Source of the DNA: Candidatus Sigynarchaeota archaeon
Lineage (GTDB): Archaea; Asgardarchaeota; Jordarchaeia; Jordarchaeales; Jordarchaeaceae
Reading direction: 5' to 3'
Length of the DNA stretch: 6,572 bases
NCBI GenBank assembly: GCA_030587505.1
Contig: JAUQYY010000201.1
Span: 1-6,572, forward strand
Below are positions 1 through 5,338 of this stretch, piece by piece. Below the pieces are notes generated by a model. The model did not search any database. It had not been told where the DNA came from and saw nothing but the letters and a program-made list of their open reading frames with translations. The translations under genes were made by a program, and so were the position numbers. The first letter of the stretch is position 1; each line of letters opens with the position of its first letter.

Positions 1-73
1 GTTTAGAAGATTTTGAGAATATTTCCATATTACCTAGTTCATTTTTAGACAGAACTCACCAACTTTCAAGTTT

Positions 74-97
74 AACAAAGTTTTTTATATTTAAAAG
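74..97. promoter_or_regulatory. Candidate TATA-type promoter element
   Basis: An AACAAAG stretch, resembling an archaeal BRE, is followed by a T- and A-rich run with TTTATAT and TTTAAAAG. Read on the plus strand it would start a transcript near 110-120, where no protein gene follows. Read on the minus strand it could serve a gene leaving the window on the left. The surroundings are AT-rich, so chance matches are likely and direction cannot be decided. Confidence 0.25.
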
Positions 98-175
98 TAG
101 TTATTATTAAGAAATATATGTAAAATTATTTTAGAAGTGTGCGGTACATTCAACGATTAATTGTAAGGAGTACAG

Positions 176-269
176 TTTAAACCCGAGGTTCATACGTATT
201 CCCATTCAAGAAGTAACGAAGGTAAGCGTAGAAGCACAGTTAAGTTAACACCTGGTTCGCGGGTTTGAA
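176..269. repeat. Inverted repeat, possible structured RNA
   Basis: The arm at 176-185 (TTTAAACCCG) pairs with 260-269 (CGGGTTTGAA) in a 10-bp stem: nine Watson-Crick pairs and one G-U. Immediately inside, 186-189 (AGGT) can pair with 250-253 (ACCT) if 254-259 is bulged. The enclosed loop is about 60 nt. It lies in the more GC-rich part of a gene-free stretch, downstream of a TATA-like element, as expected for a small noncoding RNA, but no known RNA family is recognised and it does not fold as a tRNA. Confidence 0.3.
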
Positions 270-353
270 GTTGGTAATTGTGGGAAACGCTCATAAGCGC
301 AGATCTTATGGTTCTTTCTTAAACATACACCAAAGCGTGAAAAGTTAAGGAAC

Positions 354-387
354 AGGGCGCCTGATTACCACCTCTTGAAGGCGCCTT
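354..387 (-). terminator. Hairpin after the minus-strand membrane gene
   Basis: The arms AGGGCGCC (354-361) and GGCGCCTT (380-387) form an 8-bp GC-rich stem with one G-U pair and an 18-nt loop. On the minus strand it starts 7 nt after the stop codon at 397-395 and is followed by a pyrimidine-rich stretch with short T runs. Archaeal termination relies more on U-rich tracts than on hairpins, so this could instead stabilise the mRNA 3' end. Confidence 0.45.
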
Positions 388-394
388 ATTTCGC

Positions 395-817
395 TTAGAA
401 GGGAGGCAGAATTCCAAGATACTTCAGTATCTGTGTCACGGAGATTGAAGGATTAAGTGCTAGGATGACGTTGTAGAGAACTGTCCAGATGGTTAACCAT
501 AGAAAGAGCGCTGTTACAAGACCTGCGGTAAGGTAGGATGTCCAGCCACCGACCATATCGGGTGTAATTTTTAAGTACAAATAGCTTACTAACATTGACA
601 AACCTATGATAATAACAACTCCGGTAACCGCAGCTATTAAGGCCGGATGCTGGATAGCCATAAATATCGAATCTGCAAAGGGAGAAAGAAGCACAGGACG
701 GATTAATGTGCTAATAATCGCGCCTATTACTGCAGAGATTGACTTGACCCAGTACAGTTTATCTTTGAAAGATTGCTCCTGCCATTTTCTTTGTAAGAGT
801 TCAATCAGATTTACCAT
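395..817 (-). CDS. Small three-helix membrane protein, EMC6-like (tentative)
   Basis: The product is 140 residues with a short charged N-terminus (residues 1-25, rich in K, Q and E) and three hydrophobic segments, roughly 26-45, 58-82 and 95-120. The third carries YLTAGLVTALFLWLTIWTVL, with a Gly and a W-x-x-x-W-T-x-x-Y arrangement that I associate with the archaeal EMC6-like family. Eukaryotic EMC6 is a small three-helix subunit of the ER membrane protein insertase, where it packs beside EMC3, an Oxa1/YidC-type insertase; archaeal relatives are thought to act similarly in the cell membrane. The assignment rests on topology, length and remembered motif pattern, so it could also be an unrelated small membrane protein. 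The ATG at 817-815 is supported by GGAGGA six bases upstream. It diverges from rqcH across 31 bp. Confidence 0.8.
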   Translation of the reverse strand: MVNLIELLQRKWQEQSFKDKLYWVKSISAVIGAIISTLIRPVLLSPFADSIFMAIQHPALIAAVTGVVIIIGLSMLVSYLYLKITPDMVGGWTSYLTAGLVTALFLWLTIWTVLYNVILALNPSISVTQILKYLGILPPF

Positions 818-848
818 AATTCATCCTCCAACTTTTTGGTGGTTTTAA
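818..848. promoter_or_regulatory. Divergent start region with two ribosome-binding sites
   Basis: Only 31 bp separate the two divergent starts. The minus-strand gene has GGAGGA at 829-824, six bases from its ATG. The plus-strand rqcH has GGTGGT at 838-843, five bases from its ATG. With both Shine-Dalgarno sites filling the gap, each promoter should lie inside the other gene's coding sequence, so the two 5' leaders would overlap as antisense. A weak BRE/TATA-like match for rqcH lies at 751-764; no convincing box was found for the other direction. Confidence 0.6.
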
Positions 849-2843
849 ATGAACGGAATGTCTAATGTAGATATCGCCGCAATCGTTTACGAGTTAAAGC
901 CCATTCTCGAGGGAGCGTGGATTCGGAACATTTACCAGCTTAACGACGTTTTTCTTTTCAAGTTCAGGTCGCCGACGCACGGAAACGTCACACTGCTGGT
1001 TGAGCTGGGGCGAAGGATTCATTTAACGTGGTATCGGCGTCCGAAACCAAGGTTGCCCAGCAGCTTTTGTATGACTCTTCGTAAGTATCTTCGTAACCGG
1101 CGGGTCGTCGGGATACGGCAGTACGATTTTGACCGGCTTGTAATCATTGATGTAGGATTGCCCGAAGATAGATACTCGGTTATTATTGAATTTTTCGGTG
1201 ATGGTAACATCATCCTCCTAGACCCCGAAGGAAAAATCTTTGTCTCGAGACACTACCTCAGAATGAAGGACAGAGACATAATCCCCAAGAGGGAGTTCAA
1301 GTTTCCACCAATGAGGGGAACTGACCCCCGCGAGGTTGATTTGGACTGGCTGAAAACGGTTTTCTCACAGTCAGACACCGATGTTGTACGCACAATCGCA
1401 AGAAACCTAAACATCGGCGGCCAATACGCGGAGGAACTGTGCCTCAGGGCAGGTATCGAAAAGAACACACCCGCATCGACCCTGCCGCCGAGCGACTTGG
1501 AGAAAATCCACTCCGCTTTGAGGGGCTTAGTTGAATCCCTGGAGAGGGGAGAGTTCAGCCCCAGAATCGTTCTAAAAAACTCGGACCTCGTGTCTGTTGA
1601 TCCCTTCGAACTCAAAATCTACGAGGGAATGGAGATTCGACCTTTTAGCAGCTTTAATCAGGCCGCTGACGAGTTCTACAGCGCCGGCGAGGTTTTCGAG
1701 TCGGAGCAGAAGGTTGAAGAGGAGGTTACCTCGGAGGTTGACCGCTACCGGAGGATGCTCAAAGACCAGAAGGCTAAAATAGCCAAAATGGAGCTAACGG
1801 AGAAGAAGTACAGAAGGTACGGGGACCTCATCTATGAAAACCTGCATTTAGTCAACGAGTTGCTGGAGACCATTGTTTCTGCGAGGCAAAAGAATCATTC
1901 TTGGTCTGAAATAGAGGAAAAGATTAAGGAGGCACGGGACAGGATTCCCTCGGCTAAGATTTTTGAAGGATTAAACCCGAAAACCGCGAAGCTGTTTATT
2001 AACATAGGAGGGGAACGCATAGAGCTTGACTATCGAAAATCAGCCGTGGAAAACGCAAACCAGTTCTACAACCAGGCAAAGAAAGCCGCCTCCAAAATGG
2101 AAGGGGCAAAGAAGGCTATTCAGAGAACTCTGAGGCTAATCGAAGAGGCGAAGGAAACCCCACCCGTGGAAGAGAAGCCCGCAAGGCTCGTTAAGAGGCG
2201 GAAGAAGAAGTGGTACGAGTCTTTCAGATGGTTCAAATCATCCGAGGGAGTCCTGGTGCTGGGGGGCAGGGACGTAAAAACCAACACAACACTCTACAAG
2301 AAACACATGGATCCAAACGACATTTTCATGCACGCCGACTTCAGGGGAGCGCCCGTGGTGATAATCAAAAAGAGCGAAAAACCGTGCTCCGAAAAAACGC
2401 TACAGGAAGCAGCGCAATTCGCGGTTTCTTTCTCCAAAGCTTGGAAATCAGGATGGGGGCAGGGAGACGTGTACTGGGTAACCCCCGAACAGGTATCCGA
2501 AAGCCCACCCTCCGGCGAATACCTAGAGAGGGGCTCCTTCATGATTCGGGGGCAGAGGAATTACATCAAGGGTGTTCCGCTTAAAATCGCGGTGGGTGTC
2601 ATTGAAAGCGACGGCGACGCCCTGCTCATTTCTGGTCCCCCGTCAGCGATTGAGAAACAGACAAAAAACTACGTTGTCATAAAACCTGGAACGGTTCAGA
2701 AGGGAAAATTAGCCAAACAGGTGAAATATGAACTATTAAAAAGGGCTTCACCAGAACTCAAGGAGAAAATCAACCTTCTAGCTATCAGTGAATTTGAGAA
2801 CGTACTACCACCAGGAGGCGGGGAAATCTCACAAAACTCATAA
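849..2843 (+). CDS. rqcH: RqcH / NEMF-type ribosome quality-control factor (NFACT family)
   Basis: The 664-residue protein has the full archaeal NFACT layout. Residues 1 to about 185 plus 250-275 form the NFACT-N core, beginning with SNVDIAAIVYEL and holding the Asp-Arg pair D95-R96 in DFDRL, matching the D-R motif needed for tRNA handling in bacterial RqcH and NEMF. A helix-hairpin-helix-like stretch (NIGGQYAEELCLRAGI) lies at 188-203. Two long charged helices at about 285-345 and 397-440 form the coiled coil that reaches along the 50S subunit in relatives. NFACT-R (DUF814) follows at about 454-570, with GGRD, MHAD-x-x-GAP and PPSGEYLERGSFMIRG. The eukaryotic NFACT-C domain is absent. Family members bind split large subunits carrying peptidyl-tRNA; bacterial RqcH and yeast Rqc2 add C-terminal residues (alanine tails in bacteria). 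Tailing in archaea is inferred. The ATG at 849 is preferred over 858 because GGTGGT lies five bases upstream. Confidence 0.95.
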   Translation: MNGMSNVDIAAIVYELKPILEGAWIRNIYQLNDVFLFKFRSPTHGNVTLLVELGRRIHLTWYRRPKPRLPSSFCMTLRKYLRNRRVVGIRQYDFDRLVIIDVGLPEDRYSVIIEFFGDGNIILLDPEGKIFVSRHYLRMKDRDIIPKREFKFPPMRGTDPREVDLDWLKTVFSQSDTDVVRTIARNLNIGGQYAEELCLRAGIEKNTPASTLPPSDLEKIHSALRGLVESLERGEFSPRIVLKNSDLVSVDPFELKIYEGMEIRPFSSFNQAADEFYSAGEVFESEQKVEEEVTSEVDRYRRMLKDQKAKIAKMELTEKKYRRYGDLIYENLHLVNELLETIVSARQKNHSWSEIEEKIKEARDRIPSAKIFEGLNPKTAKLFINIGGERIELDYRKSAVENANQFYNQAKKAASKMEGAKKAIQRTLRLIEEAKETPPVEEKPARLVKRRKKKWYESFRWFKSSEGVLVLGGRDVKTNTTLYKKHMDPNDIFMHADFRGAPVVIIKKSEKPCSEKTLQEAAQFAVSFSKAWKSGWGQGDVYWVTPEQVSESPPSGEYLERGSFMIRGQRNYIKGVPLKIAVGVIESDGDALLISGPPSAIEKQTKNYVVIKPGTVQKGKLAKQVKYELLKRASPELKEKINLLAISEFENVLPPGGGEISQNS

Positions 2844-2967
2844 AAACCCTGAGGCTATACGTAAAGTGAGCCACCTCCTGTTGGGTGAGTAGAAAAGTTG
2901 CACCGAAAAATTCGAGGTCTATAGAACGCCATTGGAATAGCATGAAGAGAGAAAGAAAGATTGCAAC

Positions 2968-2999
2968 CTCTGGTCAGATTGAGACTAGAGACAGATTTT
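2968..2999 (+). terminator. Weak stem-loop, possible rqcH terminator
   Basis: CTCTGGTC (2968-2975) pairs with GACTAGAG (2983-2990) in 8 bp including one G-U, with a 7-nt loop, and a short T4 run follows at 2996-2999. It lies 124 bp past the rqcH stop and 65 bp before the CBS start, so it could end rqcH transcripts or sit in the CBS mRNA leader. Confidence 0.3.
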
Positions 3000-3041
3000 G
3001 ATTAGCCCTCGGCAAGTGGAGTAAAAACCAGCCACGCTTGT

Positions 3042-3047
3042 GGGAGG
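3042..3047 (+). promoter_or_regulatory. Ribosome-binding site fixing a TTG start
   Basis: GGGAGG lies eight bases before the TTG at 3056. An in-frame TGA at 3053-3055 directly precedes that codon, so no upstream start is possible. A second TTG at 3059 (spacing 11) and an ATG at 3074 are alternatives, but the ATG would remove the first residues of the first CBS domain. Confidence 0.75.
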
Positions 3048-3055
3048 AAACCTGA

Positions 3056-3865
3056 TTGTTGGTTAAGGACGTTATGGTGAAGAATCTGTTTGTTGTGGAT
3101 AAGGATGATATGGTTTCATACGCGATTGAGCTTATGGTGAAGAAACGAGTTTCACGGCTTCTGGTCGTTGATAAGGGAAGACTCGTTGGAGTAATTACCG
3201 AGAAGGACATGGTTGACCGGCTGGGTTCCAGCAAGATGAAGTCGCTGCAAGCTTCAAGTGTTCACGTGTCAGGAGTTATGAGTTCGGACCCCATAACCGT
3301 TACGCCGAAAACAGACATCATTCAAGCCGCTAAGATGATGTTGGACAGGCAGATTTCGAGTCTACCAGTTGTTGAAAACGGTGAATTGGTGGGTATTATT
3401 ACCAAGTCTACTATGGCGCGCCTCTGCCTTCGGGTGGACAACATATTCGTTGGACAGATAATGACAAAGTCGCCCGTTACTACGACGCCCTTCGACAGGA
3501 TAGTGAACGTCAGGAGAACTATGCTCGAAAGGAACATTAGCAGCCTACCCGTCTTGGACGGCGGAGAACTCGTGGGTATGATAACCGAGGGACTGATAGC
3601 CCTGTACCTGGCGCAGTTTCGCGACAGTGTTCCCGGAAAACACCAGGAGGAGAGAATAAGACACGTGGAGGTAAACGAGGTAATGCAGGAGGACCCCCCA
3701 AAGATTCACCCTGACAGAAAGGTCAGCGAAGCCGCAGAATTGATGCGTAAGGAAAGAGTGAAGAGTCTGCCGGTAATAAACTACGAGGAACGACTGGTGG
3801 GAATAGTGACCAAGACGGATTTGACGAGACTCGTTGCGAACAAATTTACTGCAGAAAAAAAATAG
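3056..3865 (+). CDS. Four-CBS-domain protein (two Bateman modules)
   Basis: The 269 residues consist almost entirely of four CBS repeats at about 1-58, 70-125, 131-188 and 204-262, with no catalytic, DNA-binding or membrane domain. Each repeat shows the same order: VxxVM or IM near its start, a helix, S-R/S-L-L/P-V, then LVG-h-I/V-T. CBS pairs usually bind adenine nucleotides (AMP, ADP, ATP) or S-adenosylmethionine and act as energy sensors, often controlling a partner protein. The Asp that typically contacts ribose in G-h-x-T-x-x-D is present in repeats 1 (D51) and 4 (D255) but replaced in repeats 2 (Thr119) and 3 (Leu180). The gene starts at TTG after GGGAGG and ends 16 bp before dihydroorotase, suggesting one transcript. 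The ligand and target are unknown; regulation of the neighbouring enzyme is inference from position only. Confidence 0.92.
   Translation: MLVKDVMVKNLFVVDKDDMVSYAIELMVKKRVSRLLVVDKGRLVGVITEKDMVDRLGSSKMKSLQASSVHVSGVMSSDPITVTPKTDIIQAAKMMLDRQISSLPVVENGELVGIITKSTMARLCLRVDNIFVGQIMTKSPVTTTPFDRIVNVRRTMLERNISSLPVLDGGELVGMITEGLIALYLAQFRDSVPGKHQEERIRHVEVNEVMQEDPPKIHPDRKVSEAAELMRKERVKSLPVINYEERLVGIVTKTDLTRLVANKFTAEKK
3855..3862 (+). repeat. A8 tract at the end of the CBS gene
   Basis: Eight A residues form the last Lys codons of the CBS protein and abut its TAG at 3863-3865. The pyrC frame is open back to 3825, so it overlaps this end of the CBS gene. Removing one A, or a +1 shift here, would skip the TAG and join the two proteins in frame through NRKDAGT. 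Confidence 0.7.
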
Positions 3866-3881
3866 GAAAGACGCTGGAACC

Positions 3882-5231
3882 ATGATATCCTCTACCTTTG
3901 ATTTGGTTTTGAAAAACGCTAAAATATTCACTCTTCGAGGAGTAATACCCGGTGGCCTCGCCGTTAGGGAGGGAAAAATTGTAAAGCTTACCAAGGACCC
4001 GGAATCGTTGCGGGCTGACAGAACAGTAGACGCTCAGGGCCTCCTTCTACTGCCGGGTCCAATCGACTCTCACGTCCATCTCAGGGACATGAAACTCTCT
4101 TACAAGGAGGACTTCTACACGGGAACTTGTGCTGCAGCCGCCGGTGGAATAACAACAGTCATCGACATGCCAAACACGGTTCCAAGGACCTCCTCGTTGA
4201 AGGCGCTCAGACAAAAAAAGGCGGCGGCGGCGAAAAAAATAGTTGTGAACGTGGCGTTCTACGCGGGGTTTCCAGAAAAGCCGAGCGAAGTTGATCTGAT
4301 GGCGAAGGAGGGCATAGTTGGATTTAAGGTGTACCCACACGACCCGCAGGAAAAAATCGAATTGGAGAACATGGAAAAAACACTTTTATACTTTGAGGCG
4401 ACGGCGAGGAACAATCTCCCCGTTGCAGTACACCCCGATAATCCAAGGGCGATAAAGAAGCTGCGATCCGAACTCAAAAAGCGGAGACTGCCGGACATCG
4501 AGATTTTCCTAGGTTCACACCCAGCAGAGTCTGAGAGAAGAGCGATAGCCATCTTTGCGGAGCTAGGAATCAAGACCGGGTGCCACGTACACATTTGCCA
4601 CGTTTCCTCTCTGGAATCAATAGCGATTATAAGGGAAGAACGGAGTAAGGGTGCCAAACTAACGTGTGAAGCCACGCCACACCATCTCCTCTTGACGAAA
4701 GAGGAGGTTAAAAAGCAGGGCGCGTTCGCTAAGGTGCTTCCCCCGCTCAGAACGCGGAACGATAACATCACGCTTTGGGCTGCAGTCCTCGAGGGAGTGA
4801 TAAACACTCTCGCAAGTGACCATGCTCCGCACAGCGTCGAAGAAAAGGAAAGGAACTTTCTTGAGGCCCCGCCTGGGTTTCCCGGATTGGAAACGATTCT
4901 TCCTCTAATGCTTACCAGGGTTGCCAACGGAGACTTGAGATTGGAGAAACTTGTTGAGTTAACGTCCAGCTCACCAGCCGAGATATTCCGGCTGAGAGAT
5001 AAAGGTAAGCTCATGGAGGGCTACGATGCAGACATGGTTCTAGTCGATCTTAAAGAGAAGTGGCGGATCGATCCTGAGAAATTCTTTAGTAAGGCGAAGT
5101 TCTCTCCCTTTGAAGGGTGGAGAGTTGTCGGGAAGGTTAGAACAACTTTTGTAAATGGACGGCTTGTAATGACTAACGATGAAATTCTGGTTCCTGGGGG
5201 GAGTGGACGCATTCTGAGTGCCAACTTCTAG
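3882..5231 (+). CDS. pyrC: Dihydroorotase
   Basis: Dihydroorotase closes N-carbamoyl-aspartate to dihydroorotate, the third step of de novo pyrimidine synthesis, in the cytoplasm. The 449-residue product is a complete amidohydrolase: a small beta region at each end around a metal-binding barrel. Visible motifs are DSHVHLRD (H64, H66 and substrate-binding R68), MPNT (N98), GFKVY (K149, the expected carboxylated lysine), VHPDN (H184), CHVSS (H240), VLPPLR (285-290) and SDHAPH (catalytic D313). R68 and N98, which hold the dihydroorotate carboxylate, favour dihydroorotase over allantoinase or hydantoinase. Around H184 the common HCED is replaced by HPD. The ATG at 3882 begins just before the first beta strand (FDLVLKNAKIF); an in-frame TTG at 3834 would add 16 residues inside the CBS gene and has no ribosome-binding site. 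The site before 3882 (GGAAAG at 3865-3870) is weak, so translation may be coupled to the CBS gene. Confidence 0.87.
   Translation: MISSTFDLVLKNAKIFTLRGVIPGGLAVREGKIVKLTKDPESLRADRTVDAQGLLLLPGPIDSHVHLRDMKLSYKEDFYTGTCAAAAGGITTVIDMPNTVPRTSSLKALRQKKAAAAKKIVVNVAFYAGFPEKPSEVDLMAKEGIVGFKVYPHDPQEKIELENMEKTLLYFEATARNNLPVAVHPDNPRAIKKLRSELKKRRLPDIEIFLGSHPAESERRAIAIFAELGIKTGCHVHICHVSSLESIAIIREERSKGAKLTCEATPHHLLLTKEEVKKQGAFAKVLPPLRTRNDNITLWAAVLEGVINTLASDHAPHSVEEKERNFLEAPPGFPGLETILPLMLTRVANGDLRLEKLVELTSSSPAEIFRLRDKGKLMEGYDADMVLVDLKEKWRIDPEKFFSKAKFSPFEGWRVVGKVRTTFVNGRLVMTNDEILVPGGSGRILSANF
4213..4239 (+). repeat. A7-(GCG)4-A7 tract inside pyrC
   Basis: Seven A residues (4213-4219), a G, four GCG triplets (4221-4232) and seven more A residues (4233-4239) encode QKKAAAAKK, a charged and Ala-rich helix at residues 111-119. 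Triplet and homopolymer repeats of this kind can change length and are prone to sequencing errors, but the frame is intact here. Confidence 0.8.
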
Positions 5232-5250
5232 TAACCCTAGGATAGTTTTG

Positions 5251-5264
5251 GATAAACTTTAAAA
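5251..5264 (+). promoter_or_regulatory. BRE/TATA promoter of the aIF2gamma gene
   Basis: GATAAA (5251-5256) fits the archaeal BRE pattern R-N-W-A-A-W and is directly followed by CTTTAAAA (5257-5264), a good TATA box. Transcription should start about 25 bp on, near 5284-5290, giving a leader of about 30 nt that contains the strong ribosome-binding site. A second TATA-like CTATAGAA at 5270-5277 would place a start near 5300. This indicates that the gene is transcribed separately from pyrC, which ends at 5231. Confidence 0.55.
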
Positions 5265-5299
5265 GAATTCTATAGAATTGGAAAGTGAAGAGTTAGGAT

Positions 5300-5338
5300 A
5301 TGAGGAGGTTGAATAACTGTCAGACAATAAGGCAATGA
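5300..5338 (+). CDS. Possible 12-codon leader mini-ORF
   Basis: An ATG at 5300 opens MRRLNNCQTIRQ and stops at TGA 5336-5338. The stop overlaps the in-frame aIF2gamma ATG at 5335 as ATGA, an arrangement typical of translational coupling. The strong GGAGGT lies inside this mini-ORF, while its own ATG has no good site unless its mRNA is leaderless, which the TATA-like CTATAGAA at 5270-5277 would allow. It may equally be chance, since a 12-codon frame is not significant alone. Confidence 0.2.
   Translation: MRRLNNCQTIRQ
5302..5309 (+). promoter_or_regulatory. Strong ribosome-binding site pointing to a CTG start
   Basis: GAGGAGGT contains AGGAGGT, a seven-base match to the complement of the archaeal 16S rRNA 3' end and the strongest such site in the window. 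It ends seven bases before CTG 5317, which directly follows an in-frame TAA at 5314-5316. The first in-frame ATG (5335) is 25 bases away and has only AAGG two bases before it; the next (5347) has nothing clear. Confidence 0.65.

Larger units (their letters stand above)
1..394. other. Region without a convincing gene
   Basis: No long reading frame is present on either strand. Positions 1 to about 165 are very AT-rich; the rest is clearly richer in G+C. Two weak partial-gene possibilities touch the left edge. On the plus strand a frame is open from position 3 to a TAA at 108-110 (35 codons), which could be the tail of a gene entering from the left. On the minus strand an ATG at 28-26 opens nine codons to the edge, with the AT-rich element near 81-97 as a possible promoter. 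Neither can be supported from so little sequence. The region also holds a TATA-like element, an inverted repeat and the hairpin behind the minus-strand gene, listed separately. Confidence 0.6.
2844..3055. other. Intergenic region between rqcH and the CBS gene
   Basis: This 212-bp gap has no coding frame worth calling on either strand and no tRNA-like fold. It contains a purine-rich stretch around 2942-2960, a stem-loop at 2968-2990 and the ribosome-binding site of the CBS gene at its right end. A TATA-like TCTATAGAA near 2918-2926 is the only promoter candidate for the CBS gene and lacks a good BRE, so where that transcript starts is open. Confidence 0.5.

Noticed and set aside
1..110. C-terminal fragment of a plus-strand gene entering from the left
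   Set aside because: The open frame is only 35 codons in very AT-rich sequence and has no recognisable features, so I do not annotate it.
250..330. A tRNA-like stretch (GGTTCG and AGTTGGTA)
   Set aside because: No consistent acceptor, anticodon and T stems could be formed on either strand; only isolated motif look-alikes are present.
1..394. C/D box small RNA or CRISPR repeats
   Set aside because: No properly spaced RUGAUGA and CUGA boxes and no direct repeats with regular spacers were found here or in the other gaps.
606..848. An 80-codon plus-strand frame ending just before rqcH
   Set aside because: It is antisense to the membrane-protein gene, which has a good ribosome-binding site and clear transmembrane segments.
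3834..3881. An upstream TTG start for pyrC
   Set aside because: It would add a Lys/Arg/Asn-rich tail inside the CBS gene, has no ribosome-binding site, and the family's first strand begins just after the ATG at 3882.
3545..3994. A 149-codon minus-strand frame across the CBS-pyrC junction
   Set aside because: It is antisense to two well-supported genes, has no domain, and follows from their codon bias.
4214..4220. A-AAA-AAG slippery heptamer in the pyrC frame before a GCG repeat
   Set aside because: It matches the -1 frameshift pattern, but the shifted frame ends at TGA 4292-4294, giving a truncated barrel of no evident use; Lys-Lys codons explain it.
4259..5014. A 251-codon open frame on the minus strand
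   Set aside because: It lies wholly antisense to pyrC, whose motifs are intact; the Ser- and Leu-rich translation shows no family features and no ribosome-binding site.
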